A stretch of DNA of 64,000 nt. It comes from Candidatus Nitrosopumilus sp. (GTDB taxonomy: Archaea; Thermoproteota; Nitrososphaeria; Nitrososphaerales; Nitrosopumilaceae). The stretch lies in the NCBI GenBank assembly GCA_013215285.1, contig JABSRD010000008.1:33406-97405 (forward strand), given 5' to 3'. Numbering within the stretch: the stretch's first letter is position 1; each line of letters opens with the position of its first letter. The translations under genes and the position numbers were made by a program. Under the pieces are notes generated by a model, which ran no database searches, was not told the DNA's origin, and saw only the letters and a list, made by a program, of their open reading frames with translations. Below, piece by piece: positions 10,424 to 20,025 of this stretch.

Positions 10424-11347
10424 ATGAAGTTAATTGGAACTAAACAAAAAATGAAAACAAAAGAAGAATCAGTTGGACAAATACATGTGTTTAGCTACAA
10501 ACTGCTAAATGAACATGTTAAATTCATGCATCCAAAATTAAGATCCTTAGAAAAATCAATCAAGCAATCAATGATGCCAATTCCATTTGAGGTTTACGTT
10601 TCAAGTATGATTTTCTTTAGCATGATTGCAGGAGTATGTGGTGTAATCATGGGAATTGTCGCATGGCAATTTATCAATATTCAGCCTGCAATTGTAGGAT
10701 TTTTGCTTCCACTAATAACTGGATTAATGCTTTTTGGAATGACATTTGGCATATTACAAATTATTCCAGCATTTCGAGTAAAAAATAGATCTGCAAAGCT
10801 TTTGGAGGAAATACCACATTTTATTGGATACATGTCAACATTAGCAACTTGTGGCCTGACATTAGAAGGAATTTTCAAGGCAATTGCAAAAGAAGAAACA
10901 GAGGAAGACATTGTAAAGGATGCAAGATTCATTGTAAGAAATATAGATATTTTGGGAATGGATTTAATCAGCGCCATTAAGGATTTGATTCATAGAACAC
11001 CAGTAGGGACATATTCAGAATTACTTGATGGTGCAATTATCACAGTTTCAACAGGGGGGGATCTTAAACAATACTTTAACGCAACTGCAAAAGTTCAACT
11101 GGAAGAAAAAAAGATGCTTTTGCAAAAGACTACCGAATCACTAGGAAGTGTTGCTGAAATTTATACAATATTACTAATCGTCTTTCCATTACTTGCAATA
11201 ATCATGCTATCAATTATGGGGATAATGAGCCCAAGTCTTGGAGGATTTGATTTGTTGACGCTGATGAATATTCTAACTTTTGGCGTGATCCCACTTAGTG
11301 GAATATTGATGTTAATCATGATGGACACAATGGTTCCAAAGAGGTAA
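10424..11347 (+). CDS. TadC/ArlJ-like pilus assembly membrane protein 1
   Basis: Follows ATPase; multi-TM; T2SSF-like segment LLEEIPHFIGYMSTLATCGLTLEGIFKAIA. Confidence 0.85.
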   Translation: MKLIGTKQKMKTKEESVGQIHVFSYKLLNEHVKFMHPKLRSLEKSIKQSMMPIPFEVYVSSMIFFSMIAGVCGVIMGIVAWQFINIQPAIVGFLLPLITGLMLFGMTFGILQIIPAFRVKNRSAKLLEEIPHFIGYMSTLATCGLTLEGIFKAIAKEETEEDIVKDARFIVRNIDILGMDLISAIKDLIHRTPVGTYSELLDGAIITVSTGGDLKQYFNATAKVQLEEKKMLLQKTTESLGSVAEIYTILLIVFPLLAIIMLSIMGIMSPSLGGFDLLTLMNILTFGVIPLSGILMLIMMDTMVPKR

Positions 11348-11351
11348 AAAA

Positions 11352-12257
11352 ATGCAGAGAGTCAAAAGAAAACAAGAAAAAGAATTAGAACCAACACAAT
11401 CAATATTAAAAAGGGAAATTGTAAAAACAGTCTCATTTTCTATTATTGCATCAATAGCTGTTCTTTCAATGAGTTTCTATTTTTCAGAATATTCTGAATC
11501 TGCAACAATTAGAGACGTAGGATTAATCTTTGGAATACTAGTTGGAATTGTACCATTGACTATACATCAATTAAAACAAGTCCAAAGAAGAGACAACATA
11601 GATAGAAACATGCCTATGTTTTTGCTTGCATTATTAAGTTCAGTTCAAAGTGGAGCCAATTTGATAAAAGCAATAGAACAAGCCGCAGAAAGAAATCTCG
11701 GCGCTTTGACTCCAGAATTAAAGAATCTCAAAGCCAACTTGAGTTGGGGAACTCCAATGGATGAAGCCTTTGAGAATTTTGCGGAGAGAACAGGAACTAG
11801 AGTATCTAGACGTGTCACAGTATTATTAGAAATGGCAATGAAAATTGGAGGAGATGTAACTGAAAACCTGGAGATGATTCAAAAACATGTATCGGAGATG
11901 CAAAATATTGAGAAGGGTAGAAAATCAGCTCTTCAACCATACACATACACCATCTGGATTTCATTTGCAGTATTTTTAGCAGTTTCAGTTTTACTAACTA
12001 CAAGCTTTTTTTCTGAAATGGAAAAAGTTCAGGAAGGATTGCTTGCCTCAGGTAGTGGAACTGATGGATTGTTTGGTTCTATGGCAAGCATGGATATTGG
12101 TGCAATGGAATCAGCATTATTTAACATGGCAATTATTGAAGCAGTTTTTGGAGGGCTGGCGGCAGGGAAAATTGGTTCCGGATCATATGTTGCAGGAACA
12201 AAACATGTTGTTGGAATGATAGTGATTGCAGTAATTGCATTCAATATTCTAATGTAA
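11352..12257 (+). CDS. TadC/ArlJ-like pilus assembly membrane protein 2
   Basis: T2SSF-like: NMPMFLLALLSSVQSGANLIKAIEQAAERNLGALTPELK...; C-terminal TMs. Confidence 0.87.
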   Translation: MQRVKRKQEKELEPTQSILKREIVKTVSFSIIASIAVLSMSFYFSEYSESATIRDVGLIFGILVGIVPLTIHQLKQVQRRDNIDRNMPMFLLALLSSVQSGANLIKAIEQAAERNLGALTPELKNLKANLSWGTPMDEAFENFAERTGTRVSRRVTVLLEMAMKIGGDVTENLEMIQKHVSEMQNIEKGRKSALQPYTYTIWISFAVFLAVSVLLTTSFFSEMEKVQEGLLASGSGTDGLFGSMASMDIGAMESALFNMAIIEAVFGGLAAGKIGSGSYVAGTKHVVGMIVIAVIAFNILM

Positions 12258-12435
12258 GTATCAATTTAGACATTTTTTAAAAAAATTGTATAAAATGAAC
12301 AAAAAATAGCGATAAATGATCATATTGGAATTGGGAATTTAGTCATTACAAAATATTACGGATTTTTCTGTTTGTAATTATACATACAAGCAGATCCTTT
12401 TGTTCAAATCGATCCATCATTATTTACTGAAAAAC

Positions 12436-12528
12436 ATGTCATATGAGAAGAAACTGAGGAATAGTACGGAAATACTAAATGTAATCAAACAAAATATGCC
12501 TAGGATAAAGAGAATGGTGAAAAATTAA
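12436..12528 (+). CDS. short basic peptide overlapping downstream TrmB start (putative)
   Basis: ATG...TAA, MSYEKKLRNSTEILNVIKQNMPRIKRMVKN; TAATG overlap with the next ORF. Confidence 0.3.
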   Translation: MSYEKKLRNSTEILNVIKQNMPRIKRMVKN

Positions 12529-13373
12529 TGATGTCTTTTCATGATCAAATTAATGGCATAGCATCAGAACTAAAAGATATTTTAGGTCTTGATGATTTAG
12601 AGACAAAAACGTATCTTAACTTATTAAGATCTGGCCCAATCACTGCAAGCGCACTTGCAAAAGAACTTGGAATTGATAGGGCAAGAATGTATAGAACTGT
12701 AGATAAGCTTGCCAGTAGAAATATTATTTCAATAACATTATCTAGTCCCAAATTATGCATAGCAGTAGATCCTCATGAAGCATTGAAAATTGCATTAGGA
12801 AAAAAAGAAGATGAAATTAACAAAATAAAAAAATCAGGTGAGGCAATAATTGATAAAATCAATAATGAAATTGCAATAAACCCAGTCAATACAGTTCCAA
12901 CATTTAGAGTAGTTCAAGGACGTCAAAACATCTATGCAGATATTGCACAATTAATTGAAAATACAACAGATATCATCTACATCGCAACAACGTTAGAGGA
13001 TGTTTCAAGAATGTATCATAGTACAATTCCAGAAAAAATTACCATGTGTGAAAAAAATGGTGGAGAAGTAAGACTAGTGGTAAATATGGATGATCCTAAA
13101 TTAGCACCATTTGTTAAAAGATTTAATGCTACTGAAACAAGAATTTGTAAACTTCCATCAAAAGGAAGAATGGTTGTACAAAAAAATAAAAAAATGATAA
13201 TGTCGGATTCAGCTACATCTTTTCAACATTCAGGTTCTGATTCTGATTTTTCATTATGTACAAACTCAACTGAAATGGTAGACAATATCTTTACGTTGTG
13301 TTCATTCCTGTGGAAATCATCAAAACCGTTCAAAACTATTGATGTAAAAAATTTCGTTAGAAAAAATGGATAA
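12528..13373 (+). CDS. TrmB-family transcriptional regulator
   Basis: LGLDDLETKTYLNLLRSGPITASALAKELGIDRARMYRTVDKLASRNII winged HTH plus TrmB-like C-terminal domain. Confidence 0.85.
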   Translation: MMSFHDQINGIASELKDILGLDDLETKTYLNLLRSGPITASALAKELGIDRARMYRTVDKLASRNIISITLSSPKLCIAVDPHEALKIALGKKEDEINKIKKSGEAIIDKINNEIAINPVNTVPTFRVVQGRQNIYADIAQLIENTTDIIYIATTLEDVSRMYHSTIPEKITMCEKNGGEVRLVVNMDDPKLAPFVKRFNATETRICKLPSKGRMVVQKNKKMIMSDSATSFQHSGSDSDFSLCTNSTEMVDNIFTLCSFLWKSSKPFKTIDVKNFVRKNG

Positions 13374-13757
13374 AAAAAGTAAGAGTACATAAAACAAGTT
13401 CATAAATTTTTGAGGCTAAAAATTTGAAATCATTAAAAAATACTTATTTCTAAACTTGAAATTGGTAGTAGGAATAAGATAAAATAGATTAAGAGAACTC
13501 TCATGTGAGAACAAGTCACCCATATGCGAGCGTATTTTAAAAATGATGGTAACTGAGTAGTCAAACATTTTCTTTAATAATGAATTATAATTATTTAAAA
13601 TCTTGATCAAGCAGTATTAAATCAATTATAATACATTACAATGTAGTCATTTGTACAGTGTTGTTAGTATTGAAAATAACATACTAATCAATATCATAAA
13701 AAATACTAATAATAAATCAGTTAAAATGAATATTCTTAGAAAATTGGAGATCGATAC

Positions 13758-14303
13758 TTGATCATGCAAGAAAAACAAATATTGAAAAAAACTGATAATG
13801 TTTCAATAAGAATAGATGCAGATCTAAGTAATAGACTTCATGAAAAATGTATAGAACAAAAAATCAATCTTAACACACTCATCAATCATCTTTTAGAAAA
13901 ACAAGTTAATTGGTACGAATTAACTACAGAAATGGGATGGGTTTCAATGTTTAGATCAACATTTAAAGAATTATCAGACTCAGTTTCAAAAGAAACAATT
14001 GAAAATATTGCAAAAACAACAGGCAGTATTGACTTGAAAAATTCACTGAATTATCTATACGGGTACATTGACTTAGATTCAATTTTAGATTTATTTAAAA
14101 AAAGATGTCAAAATATGAATATTCAATATAGAGAAATAACAGTAAACAGTAGAAATAAAATAATTGTTCGACATGATTTAGGAAAAAATTGGCCATTTTT
14201 TATACTAGTTCAGATGAATGAAGTTCTCAACGAAGTAGGGTATAAAATAATAAATGATGAATACAATAAACAAGGGTTTACTTTTGAAATCATCAAAATT
14301 TAG
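13758..14303 (+). CDS. hypothetical protein with RHH-like N-terminus
   Basis: NVSIRIDADLSNRLHEKCIEQKINLNTLINHLLEKQV resembles ribbon-helix-helix. Confidence 0.5.
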   Translation: MIMQEKQILKKTDNVSIRIDADLSNRLHEKCIEQKINLNTLINHLLEKQVNWYELTTEMGWVSMFRSTFKELSDSVSKETIENIAKTTGSIDLKNSLNYLYGYIDLDSILDLFKKRCQNMNIQYREITVNSRNKIIVRHDLGKNWPFFILVQMNEVLNEVGYKIINDEYNKQGFTFEIIKI

Positions 14304-14546
14304 TTGTGTTATCAAAACTATTCCTTGCAGAAACAAATTACTGCCATAGATGTTTTTTCATTGGCATCAATTCTGACTAGGATATTTTTATTAAGAAATA
14401 GATTGACAGGGAGCGATAAACAATGAATCTATAATGAACAAAAAAATAGGCATGAAATTCATAGAAATTTAAAAAAAATCAATTGTACTCACATGTATAC
14501 ATTTGAACGATCAGGCTTTTAAGATAAATTACAATCATTACCATTA

Positions 14547-15385
14547 ATGGGAATTACAACAAACATAATGCAGTTAGGATTATTTCCAGTAGATAAAACA
14601 AATTAGGAGGAAATTGAAGAGGCACTCGTAATTTTTGGGCTAACTCATAACCAAAGCAAAGTATTTTTCTATTTAGGAAAAATGGGTTCAAAAACTGCAT
14701 CAGAGATTTCTAAAGCAGTAAAGGTCACAAGAAGTGAGACATATCATTTACTTACAACTTTGCAAAACAAAGGTATTGTAGAAGCATCGTTTCAACATCC
14801 AATTAAATTTTCAGCCCTTTCAATTAAAAAAGCTATATCTGTTTTGATTAATACTGAAACAGAGAGATTAAACAAACTCAAAAAATCAGGTCCAGAATTA
14901 GAAAAAATTTGGGAGAGAATTCCAGGAATTGCAAAAAACATCGATGATGTTAAAGAAGAAAAATTTAAAGTGTTACAAGGTGGTAATCAAGTAAATAGTA
15001 AAATTTTTGATATGATTTTAAACGCTAAAAAAGAATGTAAAATTTTTGGTTCTGAAAAAGATTTTATAAAATTTTATCATGCAAATTTTCTTGATGCATT
15101 AGAAGAACGAAAAATAAATTATAAACTTTTGACACCAGTATCTGAAAGAACAAAATATATCTTTAAAAATATTGATAAATTAAAAATCTTTGTTCAACGA
15201 TAAAAGAAAATCTTTGTTTTTTGATTAAAGATGAAGATGAGGTATTATTATTTATTAAAAATGAAGGAAATAATAAAGAGATGAGTGCAATGTGGACAAA
15301 TTCTGAAACCATAATTTATTCTAAAGAATTATTGTTTAACAGCATATGGGCAAAGGCAAAACCAATTGAAAAAGATTTTAAATAA
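14547..15385 (+). pseudogene. TrmB-like regulator, disrupted by in-frame TAG and frameshift
   Basis: In-frame from ATG 14547 (MGITTNIMQLGLFPVDKTN-TAG-EEIEEALVIFGLTHNQSKVFFYLGKMGSKTASEISKAVKVTRSETYHLLTTLQNKG...); C-terminus continues in another frame after about 15200 (IKENLCFLIKDEDEVLLFIKNEGNNKEMSAMWTNSETIIYSKELLFNSIWAKAKPIEKDFK). Confidence 0.7.
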
Positions 15386-15482
15386 AATATAATTATAAGT
15401 ATAATATAAAAATCGAAGATAAATTTAGTACCAAAATAACAAATGAGGAGATTCATTTCAAAGTGAATAAAATAATTATTTA

Positions 15483-15883
15483 TTAAACTAAGGATTCATC
15501 AGTTACCTCTATTGGTTTTCTGCCCATAAATCCAGAATCTTTTTCATGCCAAAATTTTATTTCAGTTTCACCATGTTTCCAGCACAACCAAACTTCTTCA
15601 TCAAATCTCTTTGAAGGAAAGTCAAGTAATCCTGTTCTATGCTTTTGACTACAACCCCAGTATTTTCTAAGATTTCAACAGATTCATAAAATTTAGTCAT
15701 TGCCGAATTCAGATTTTGTTTTAGATTTACATATTCTTCAAAAGAATTTGTAGTAGAGAGGCTCATTTGCATCTCTTTTTCCAGTTTTGATATGTCATTT
15801 CGTTTTGCCAAAGCATTTTCAAATTTTTTTATCACATCAGGCAGTGCTAAATTTGCCTCATTTGTGGTAAAAAACGAAAACAT
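15483..15883 (-). pseudogene. DUF2203-like protein with -1 frameshift near 15631
   Basis: ORF 15557..15883 plus alternate-frame tail LLDFPSKRFDEEVWLCWKHGETEIKFWHEKDSGFMGRKPIEVTDESLV, which matches the conserved DUF2203 C-terminal pattern. Confidence 0.75.
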
Positions 15884-15954
15884 GGATTAACTCAGAAAAC
15901 ATGGATTAAAAATCTTAGGCACAAATTTATTAAGAATTATCGTAAATCATCAAT

Positions 15955-16233
15955 ATGACTGAAGAACAATTAGAGGAAATAATTCTTCAAACCATTAATG
16001 GTGCAGTTGCAACAATTCCATCATATTTAGAAGAAATTATTGAAAATAAAGATGTGCTAAAGGTAGAAAATCCTAAAGAATTTGTATATGGAATAGTAAT
16101 GGGGATGGCACTTGGAATGAGTGGTGCAATTCTTAGTGCACAAAAAGAGATGCCAACTAAAGAAGACCAAATCAAAATTAGAGATATTGTGTATAAACAC
16201 ATTCCAGAAATAAGAGAACGGATTTTCAGTTGA
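15955..16233 (+). CDS. conserved hypothetical protein
   Basis: 92 aa intact ORF, overlaps next gene by 4 nt. Confidence 0.6.
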   Translation: MTEEQLEEIILQTINGAVATIPSYLEEIIENKDVLKVENPKEFVYGIVMGMALGMSGAILSAQKEMPTKEDQIKIRDIVYKHIPEIRERIFS

Positions 16234-16628
16234 TTAAATTTGATCAAAATGAAAAAGATTTTCTAAAATCGTCAGAAGCCGCAAGGATATCTACATCTCA
16301 TGACGACATTCCACATGTGAAGCCAGTATCTTTCTTGTATGAAAATAATTCAATCATCATTGCTACAGATTATAAAACAAGAACACTTTCCAATATAAAA
16401 TCAAATCCCAACACAAGTATTGTAATTGATATTTACAAACCAGGAGATCACAAGGCAATTTGCATACAAGGAAAATCAGAAATTATTGAAAATGGAGCAG
16501 AATTTAAGAAATTTTATGATATTTTTTATAAAAAATTTGAATGGGTAAGAAAAAACCCATGGAATGAAAACGAAGCACCGTTTCTAAAAATTAGACCAAC
16601 AAATAAAATAAGTTGGGGGATAAAATAA
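16230..16628 (+). CDS. pyridoxamine 5'-phosphate oxidase-like / F420-binding family protein
   Basis: ARISTSHDDIPHVKPVSFLYENNSIIIATDYKTRTLSNIKSNPNTSIVID split-barrel pattern. Confidence 0.75.
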   Translation: MIKFDQNEKDFLKSSEAARISTSHDDIPHVKPVSFLYENNSIIIATDYKTRTLSNIKSNPNTSIVIDIYKPGDHKAICIQGKSEIIENGAEFKKFYDIFYKKFEWVRKNPWNENEAPFLKIRPTNKISWGIK

Positions 16629-16638
16629 GTAAATTAAA

Positions 16639-17205
16639 TTAAGTTGTGTCTTTTTCTTCTTTTCCAACTAATAATTTCATGATATTGTCGCCAGTAACAA
16701 TACCAAGAATTTTTTTGTAATCATCTACTACAGGTATTACATCAAAGGGATGTGAATTCATTTTTTGAATTACAGTAAAGATTTGCTCATCTGATGTAAC
16801 GGTGTGGTATTTTTTATACATTATATCTTTGATTTTAATTACAGAGTGATTCTTCTTGTGAATTTTTTTAATTTCTTTTTGTGAAATTAAGCCTACAGGG
16901 TTTTTATCATCATAAACTATGAAAACAGATTTTGAATTTATTTCATGTGAGTTTAAAAATTCTTCCAAGCTAGTTTCAGGGGATGTTTTTAAAAATTCTT
17001 CATCCATAACTTGATGTGCAGTGTAATCGGATACAACTCTACGGAAAAATCCAGGTAGTAACCCTAGTTCTAGAGTTCCAACTTTTACTTGAACTATTTT
17101 TTTCAGTTTACGTTGTAACTCAACGCTGGATATTACCATGGTAATCAAAGTTCCAAAAACCAAAATAAAATACACAACATTTTTTGTAGTTATAAAATCA
17201 TGCAA
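16639..17205 (-). CDS. membrane-anchored CBS-domain protein
   Basis: N-terminal TM; two CBS-like repeats (FIVYDDKNPVGLISQKEI; VIPVVDDYKKILGIVTGDNIM). Confidence 0.8.
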   Translation of the reverse strand: MHDFITTKNVVYFILVFGTLITMVISSVELQRKLKKIVQVKVGTLELGLLPGFFRRVVSDYTAHQVMDEEFLKTSPETSLEEFLNSHEINSKSVFIVYDDKNPVGLISQKEIKKIHKKNHSVIKIKDIMYKKYHTVTSDEQIFTVIQKMNSHPFDVIPVVDDYKKILGIVTGDNIMKLLVGKEEKDTT

Positions 17206-17469
17206 ATCATGGTACTGACCGAAAAAATTCTAGAAGATATTTTAAAATATTTAGAAAAATCAATCTGTAATTTAGCAAAAGAATCACTTGAAAATCTTGA
17301 GATATAAGGAGGCGTACAAGGAATAGAAAATTTTCTTAAAAATTAATTTGACATAAGATTGGAAAATTTGTTAGTTGCAAAAAATAGTAGCATTCACCAT
17401 TTAGAATCAGGAATGAAAAATAAAGTGATTCAAAGAAAACAAGAAATCATCAGTAAAATTACTAAATAA
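17200..17469 (+). pseudogene. decayed small ORF with two in-frame TAA codons
   Basis: Single frame MQIMVLTEKILEDILKYLEKSICNLAKESLENLEI*GGVQGIENFLKN*FDIRLENLLVAKNSSIHHLESGMKNKVIQRKQEIISKITK*. Confidence 0.4.
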
Positions 17470-17473
17470 GAAA

Positions 17474-18985
17474 CTAAAGAAATAGATCTAATCCCGATTT
17501 TTTAGATTCAATCCCTTTATTCTTCTCCAATATTTTGGTCATTTGTTTTTCCATAGATTTAGCTGCAGTCATCTTTCTTTTTCCTATCCAATAATATGTC
17601 TCATCTATAGTATTTTTTGCAATCAGTACTACTAGTTTACCAGTATTTTTTCGTCCAGTCCTCCCCCTTCTTTGAACAAATCGAATTGAGCTAGGTACAT
17701 TATCATAAAAAATAACTTGGTTGACTTCTGAGATGTCTAATCCTTCCTCGCCAACACGAGTTGCAACTAATACCTGAAAAATTCCATCTCTAAATTTTTG
17801 TACAACCTCAATCTGTTTTTTTTGCTTTAGTCCATGTTCACCGGCTTTACCAATTAAAATTCCTGCAGATACTCCAAGCTCAATTAGTTTATTGTAAATT
17901 AGATCAACTGAATCACGATAACTAGTGAAGATTAGAGCTTTTCCAGGAACTGAGTCAAGAATCTCTTTTAGTTTCGGAATTTTAGAATGCTCAATTCCTT
18001 GAGATTGTGCTTCTTTTGCTAAATGAATTGCCCTTGTAAAATTAGGATCAATCTCAAATAGATCTTTTACTCCAATTCCTTTTTTTGCCTGTGCACGTTC
18101 ACAAAATTTCAAGAAAGGGGTTATACCGTGAACTTCAAGCATGTTTAGAGCATAATGAATTCTAATTGCAGTGAATAGTGGTTTTGCTGAACGTCTATTT
18201 TGATTTAACACAAACTGTCTGATTCGCAATAATGCAGAAAGAGATTGCTGAGACGGTAAATTAATACCATTTTTTCTTAATGAATCATATCTTTCATCAA
18301 GTGATAATTTCAGTAATGTTTGAATTGCTTTTAATTCATCTGGAAGTTCTACATTAATCCATTCAGTATTAGTTTCCTGAATGTATGGTTTAACATCAGG
18401 ACTCTCTTCATCCCTCTCAGCTACACTTGAAATTCTAAGTCTTGTTAGAATTTCAGTTGCTTTTTCTTTTTCACTTGGAAGAGTAGCAGTCATTCCAATA
18501 ATTCGAGCTGAAGAGTCTTCAAATTTTTTAGCAATTGTAGAGTATGCATAATCACCAACAGTTCTATGCACTTCATCAAAGATTACAAGGTTAAATTGAT
18601 TAATTGGTACAATTCCTTTTTCCAAATCATTTCGGGCAACTTCAGGAGTTGCACAAATAACACTATTATTCCAAAGTTTAGTTCGTTTTTGAACAGTGTC
18701 CTCACCAGTGATTAATGAAATATCATCAATAGTAAGATTTGTTTTAAGAAATTCATAATGCTGATTTACTAAAACTCTAGTTGGTGCTAAAAATAACACA
18801 CAACCTGTTCCTTTTGAAAGGTATTCGGCTATCGCATGTAGTGCGATAGTAGTCTTTCCAAGTCCAGTAGGTAAAACAACAATACAGTTTTCTTTAATTG
18901 CCTGATTTGCAAGATTTACTTGATAGTCTCTATTTTCTATAGAGTTTGCTTGAACATATTTTTTTTCAACATATAGAGTTGACAT
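17474..18985 (-). CDS. Hef-type SF2 DEAH helicase (no nuclease domain)
   Basis: VVLPTGLGKTTIALHA, IFDEVHRTVGDYAY, MTATLPS, QRRGRTGR motifs. Confidence 0.92.
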   Translation of the reverse strand: MSTLYVEKKYVQANSIENRDYQVNLANQAIKENCIVVLPTGLGKTTIALHAIAEYLSKGTGCVLFLAPTRVLVNQHYEFLKTNLTIDDISLITGEDTVQKRTKLWNNSVICATPEVARNDLEKGIVPINQFNLVIFDEVHRTVGDYAYSTIAKKFEDSSARIIGMTATLPSEKEKATEILTRLRISSVAERDEESPDVKPYIQETNTEWINVELPDELKAIQTLLKLSLDERYDSLRKNGINLPSQQSLSALLRIRQFVLNQNRRSAKPLFTAIRIHYALNMLEVHGITPFLKFCERAQAKKGIGVKDLFEIDPNFTRAIHLAKEAQSQGIEHSKIPKLKEILDSVPGKALIFTSYRDSVDLIYNKLIELGVSAGILIGKAGEHGLKQKKQIEVVQKFRDGIFQVLVATRVGEEGLDISEVNQVIFYDNVPSSIRFVQRRGRTGRKNTGKLVVLIAKNTIDETYYWIGKRKMTAAKSMEKQMTKILEKNKGIESKKSGLDLFL

Positions 18986-19177
18986 ATAGTAAAAAATCAG
19001 AATTTATGGATTTTATGCTTTCGTATAGTAAAATACTAGCCATTACTCAACAATCAGTAATTATCAAAAAATCAACCTAAATTGAGCCTAAAATTAGAAA
19101 TTAAAAAATTTACAAATTTTAAAAAAACAAGAAAATATAGGATTAAAAATAATCATAAAAAAAATAGAAAAAAGGGA

Positions 19178-19366
19178 TTAACCTAGTTTTTTCTTGGCTT
19201 TGTTTATCATAACAGTCTCTTCACGTAGATGTGATTTCAACAAACGTTCATGATCTTTTTTGTGAACGCTATATGCTTTGTTCAAAGTTTGTTTTGTCTT
19301 TGCTCTCTTCACAGCATTTTGAAATTTTTTGTGAATGACGTTAACTTGTGCTGAATAGCTTGCCAT
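19178..19366 (-). CDS. small basic helical hypothetical protein
   Basis: MASYSAQVNVIHKKFQNAVKRAKTKQTLNKAYSVHKKDHERLLKSHLREETVMINKAKKKLG; listed ORF extends to 19444 but the internal Met is more likely. Confidence 0.55.
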   Translation of the reverse strand: MASYSAQVNVIHKKFQNAVKRAKTKQTLNKAYSVHKKDHERLLKSHLREETVMINKAKKKLG

Positions 19367-19496
19367 TAAAATAAAATTTGTAAAGATGCTAAAGAAGTTT
19401 ATGTACAAATTAAAAATATTGTAAAATGATAATATTGATCGCAAAATAAATTTTATCTAACGCGATCCATATATTGAACACAGAAACAGGATTGGT

Positions 19497-20021
19497 ATGA
19501 ATTCTTTTGATAGACCAGATTGGGATGAATATTTTATGCTACAAGCAGAATTAGCAAAATTACGTTCAAATTGTATGACTAGACAAGTGGGAGCCGTAAT
19601 TGTTAGGAATCACAGACAGTTGGCAACAGGATATAATGGAACACCGCCAGGAATCAAAAATTGTTTTGATGGGGGATGTAAAAGATGTCAAGATAGAATG
19701 GATGGAAAAATAAAATCAGGTGTGGCCCTTGATAGATGTCTATGTAATCATGCAGAAGCTAATGCCATAATGCATTGCGCAATTTTAGGAATTGAGGCAG
19801 GATCAGAAGGTGCAATATTGTATACGACATTTGTTCCATGCCTAGAATGTACTAAAATGGCAATAACAATAGGAATTAGAAAATTTGTTTGTCTTGACTC
19901 TTATCCTGAAACTGATTATGGTTTATTAGAAGAAGCTGGAGTTGAAGTGGTTCATCTAGATAAAAAAAATATTGTAAGATGGGCAAAAGAACTAGTTAAC
20001 AAATACGAAAAATCTGTGTGA
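19497..20021 (+). CDS. dCMP deaminase (ComEB-like)
   Basis: CNHAEANAIMH and PCLECTKMAI zinc-deaminase motifs. Confidence 0.93.
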   Translation: MNSFDRPDWDEYFMLQAELAKLRSNCMTRQVGAVIVRNHRQLATGYNGTPPGIKNCFDGGCKRCQDRMDGKIKSGVALDRCLCNHAEANAIMHCAILGIEAGSEGAILYTTFVPCLECTKMAITIGIRKFVCLDSYPETDYGLLEEAGVEVVHLDKKNIVRWAKELVNKYEKSV

Positions 20022-20025
20022 AAAA

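Noticed and set aside
13480-13560. GAGAACTCTCATGTGAG-like inverted repeats between 13374 and 13758
   Set aside because: Short and imperfect; no support for a structured RNA or operator beyond chance in AT-rich DNA.
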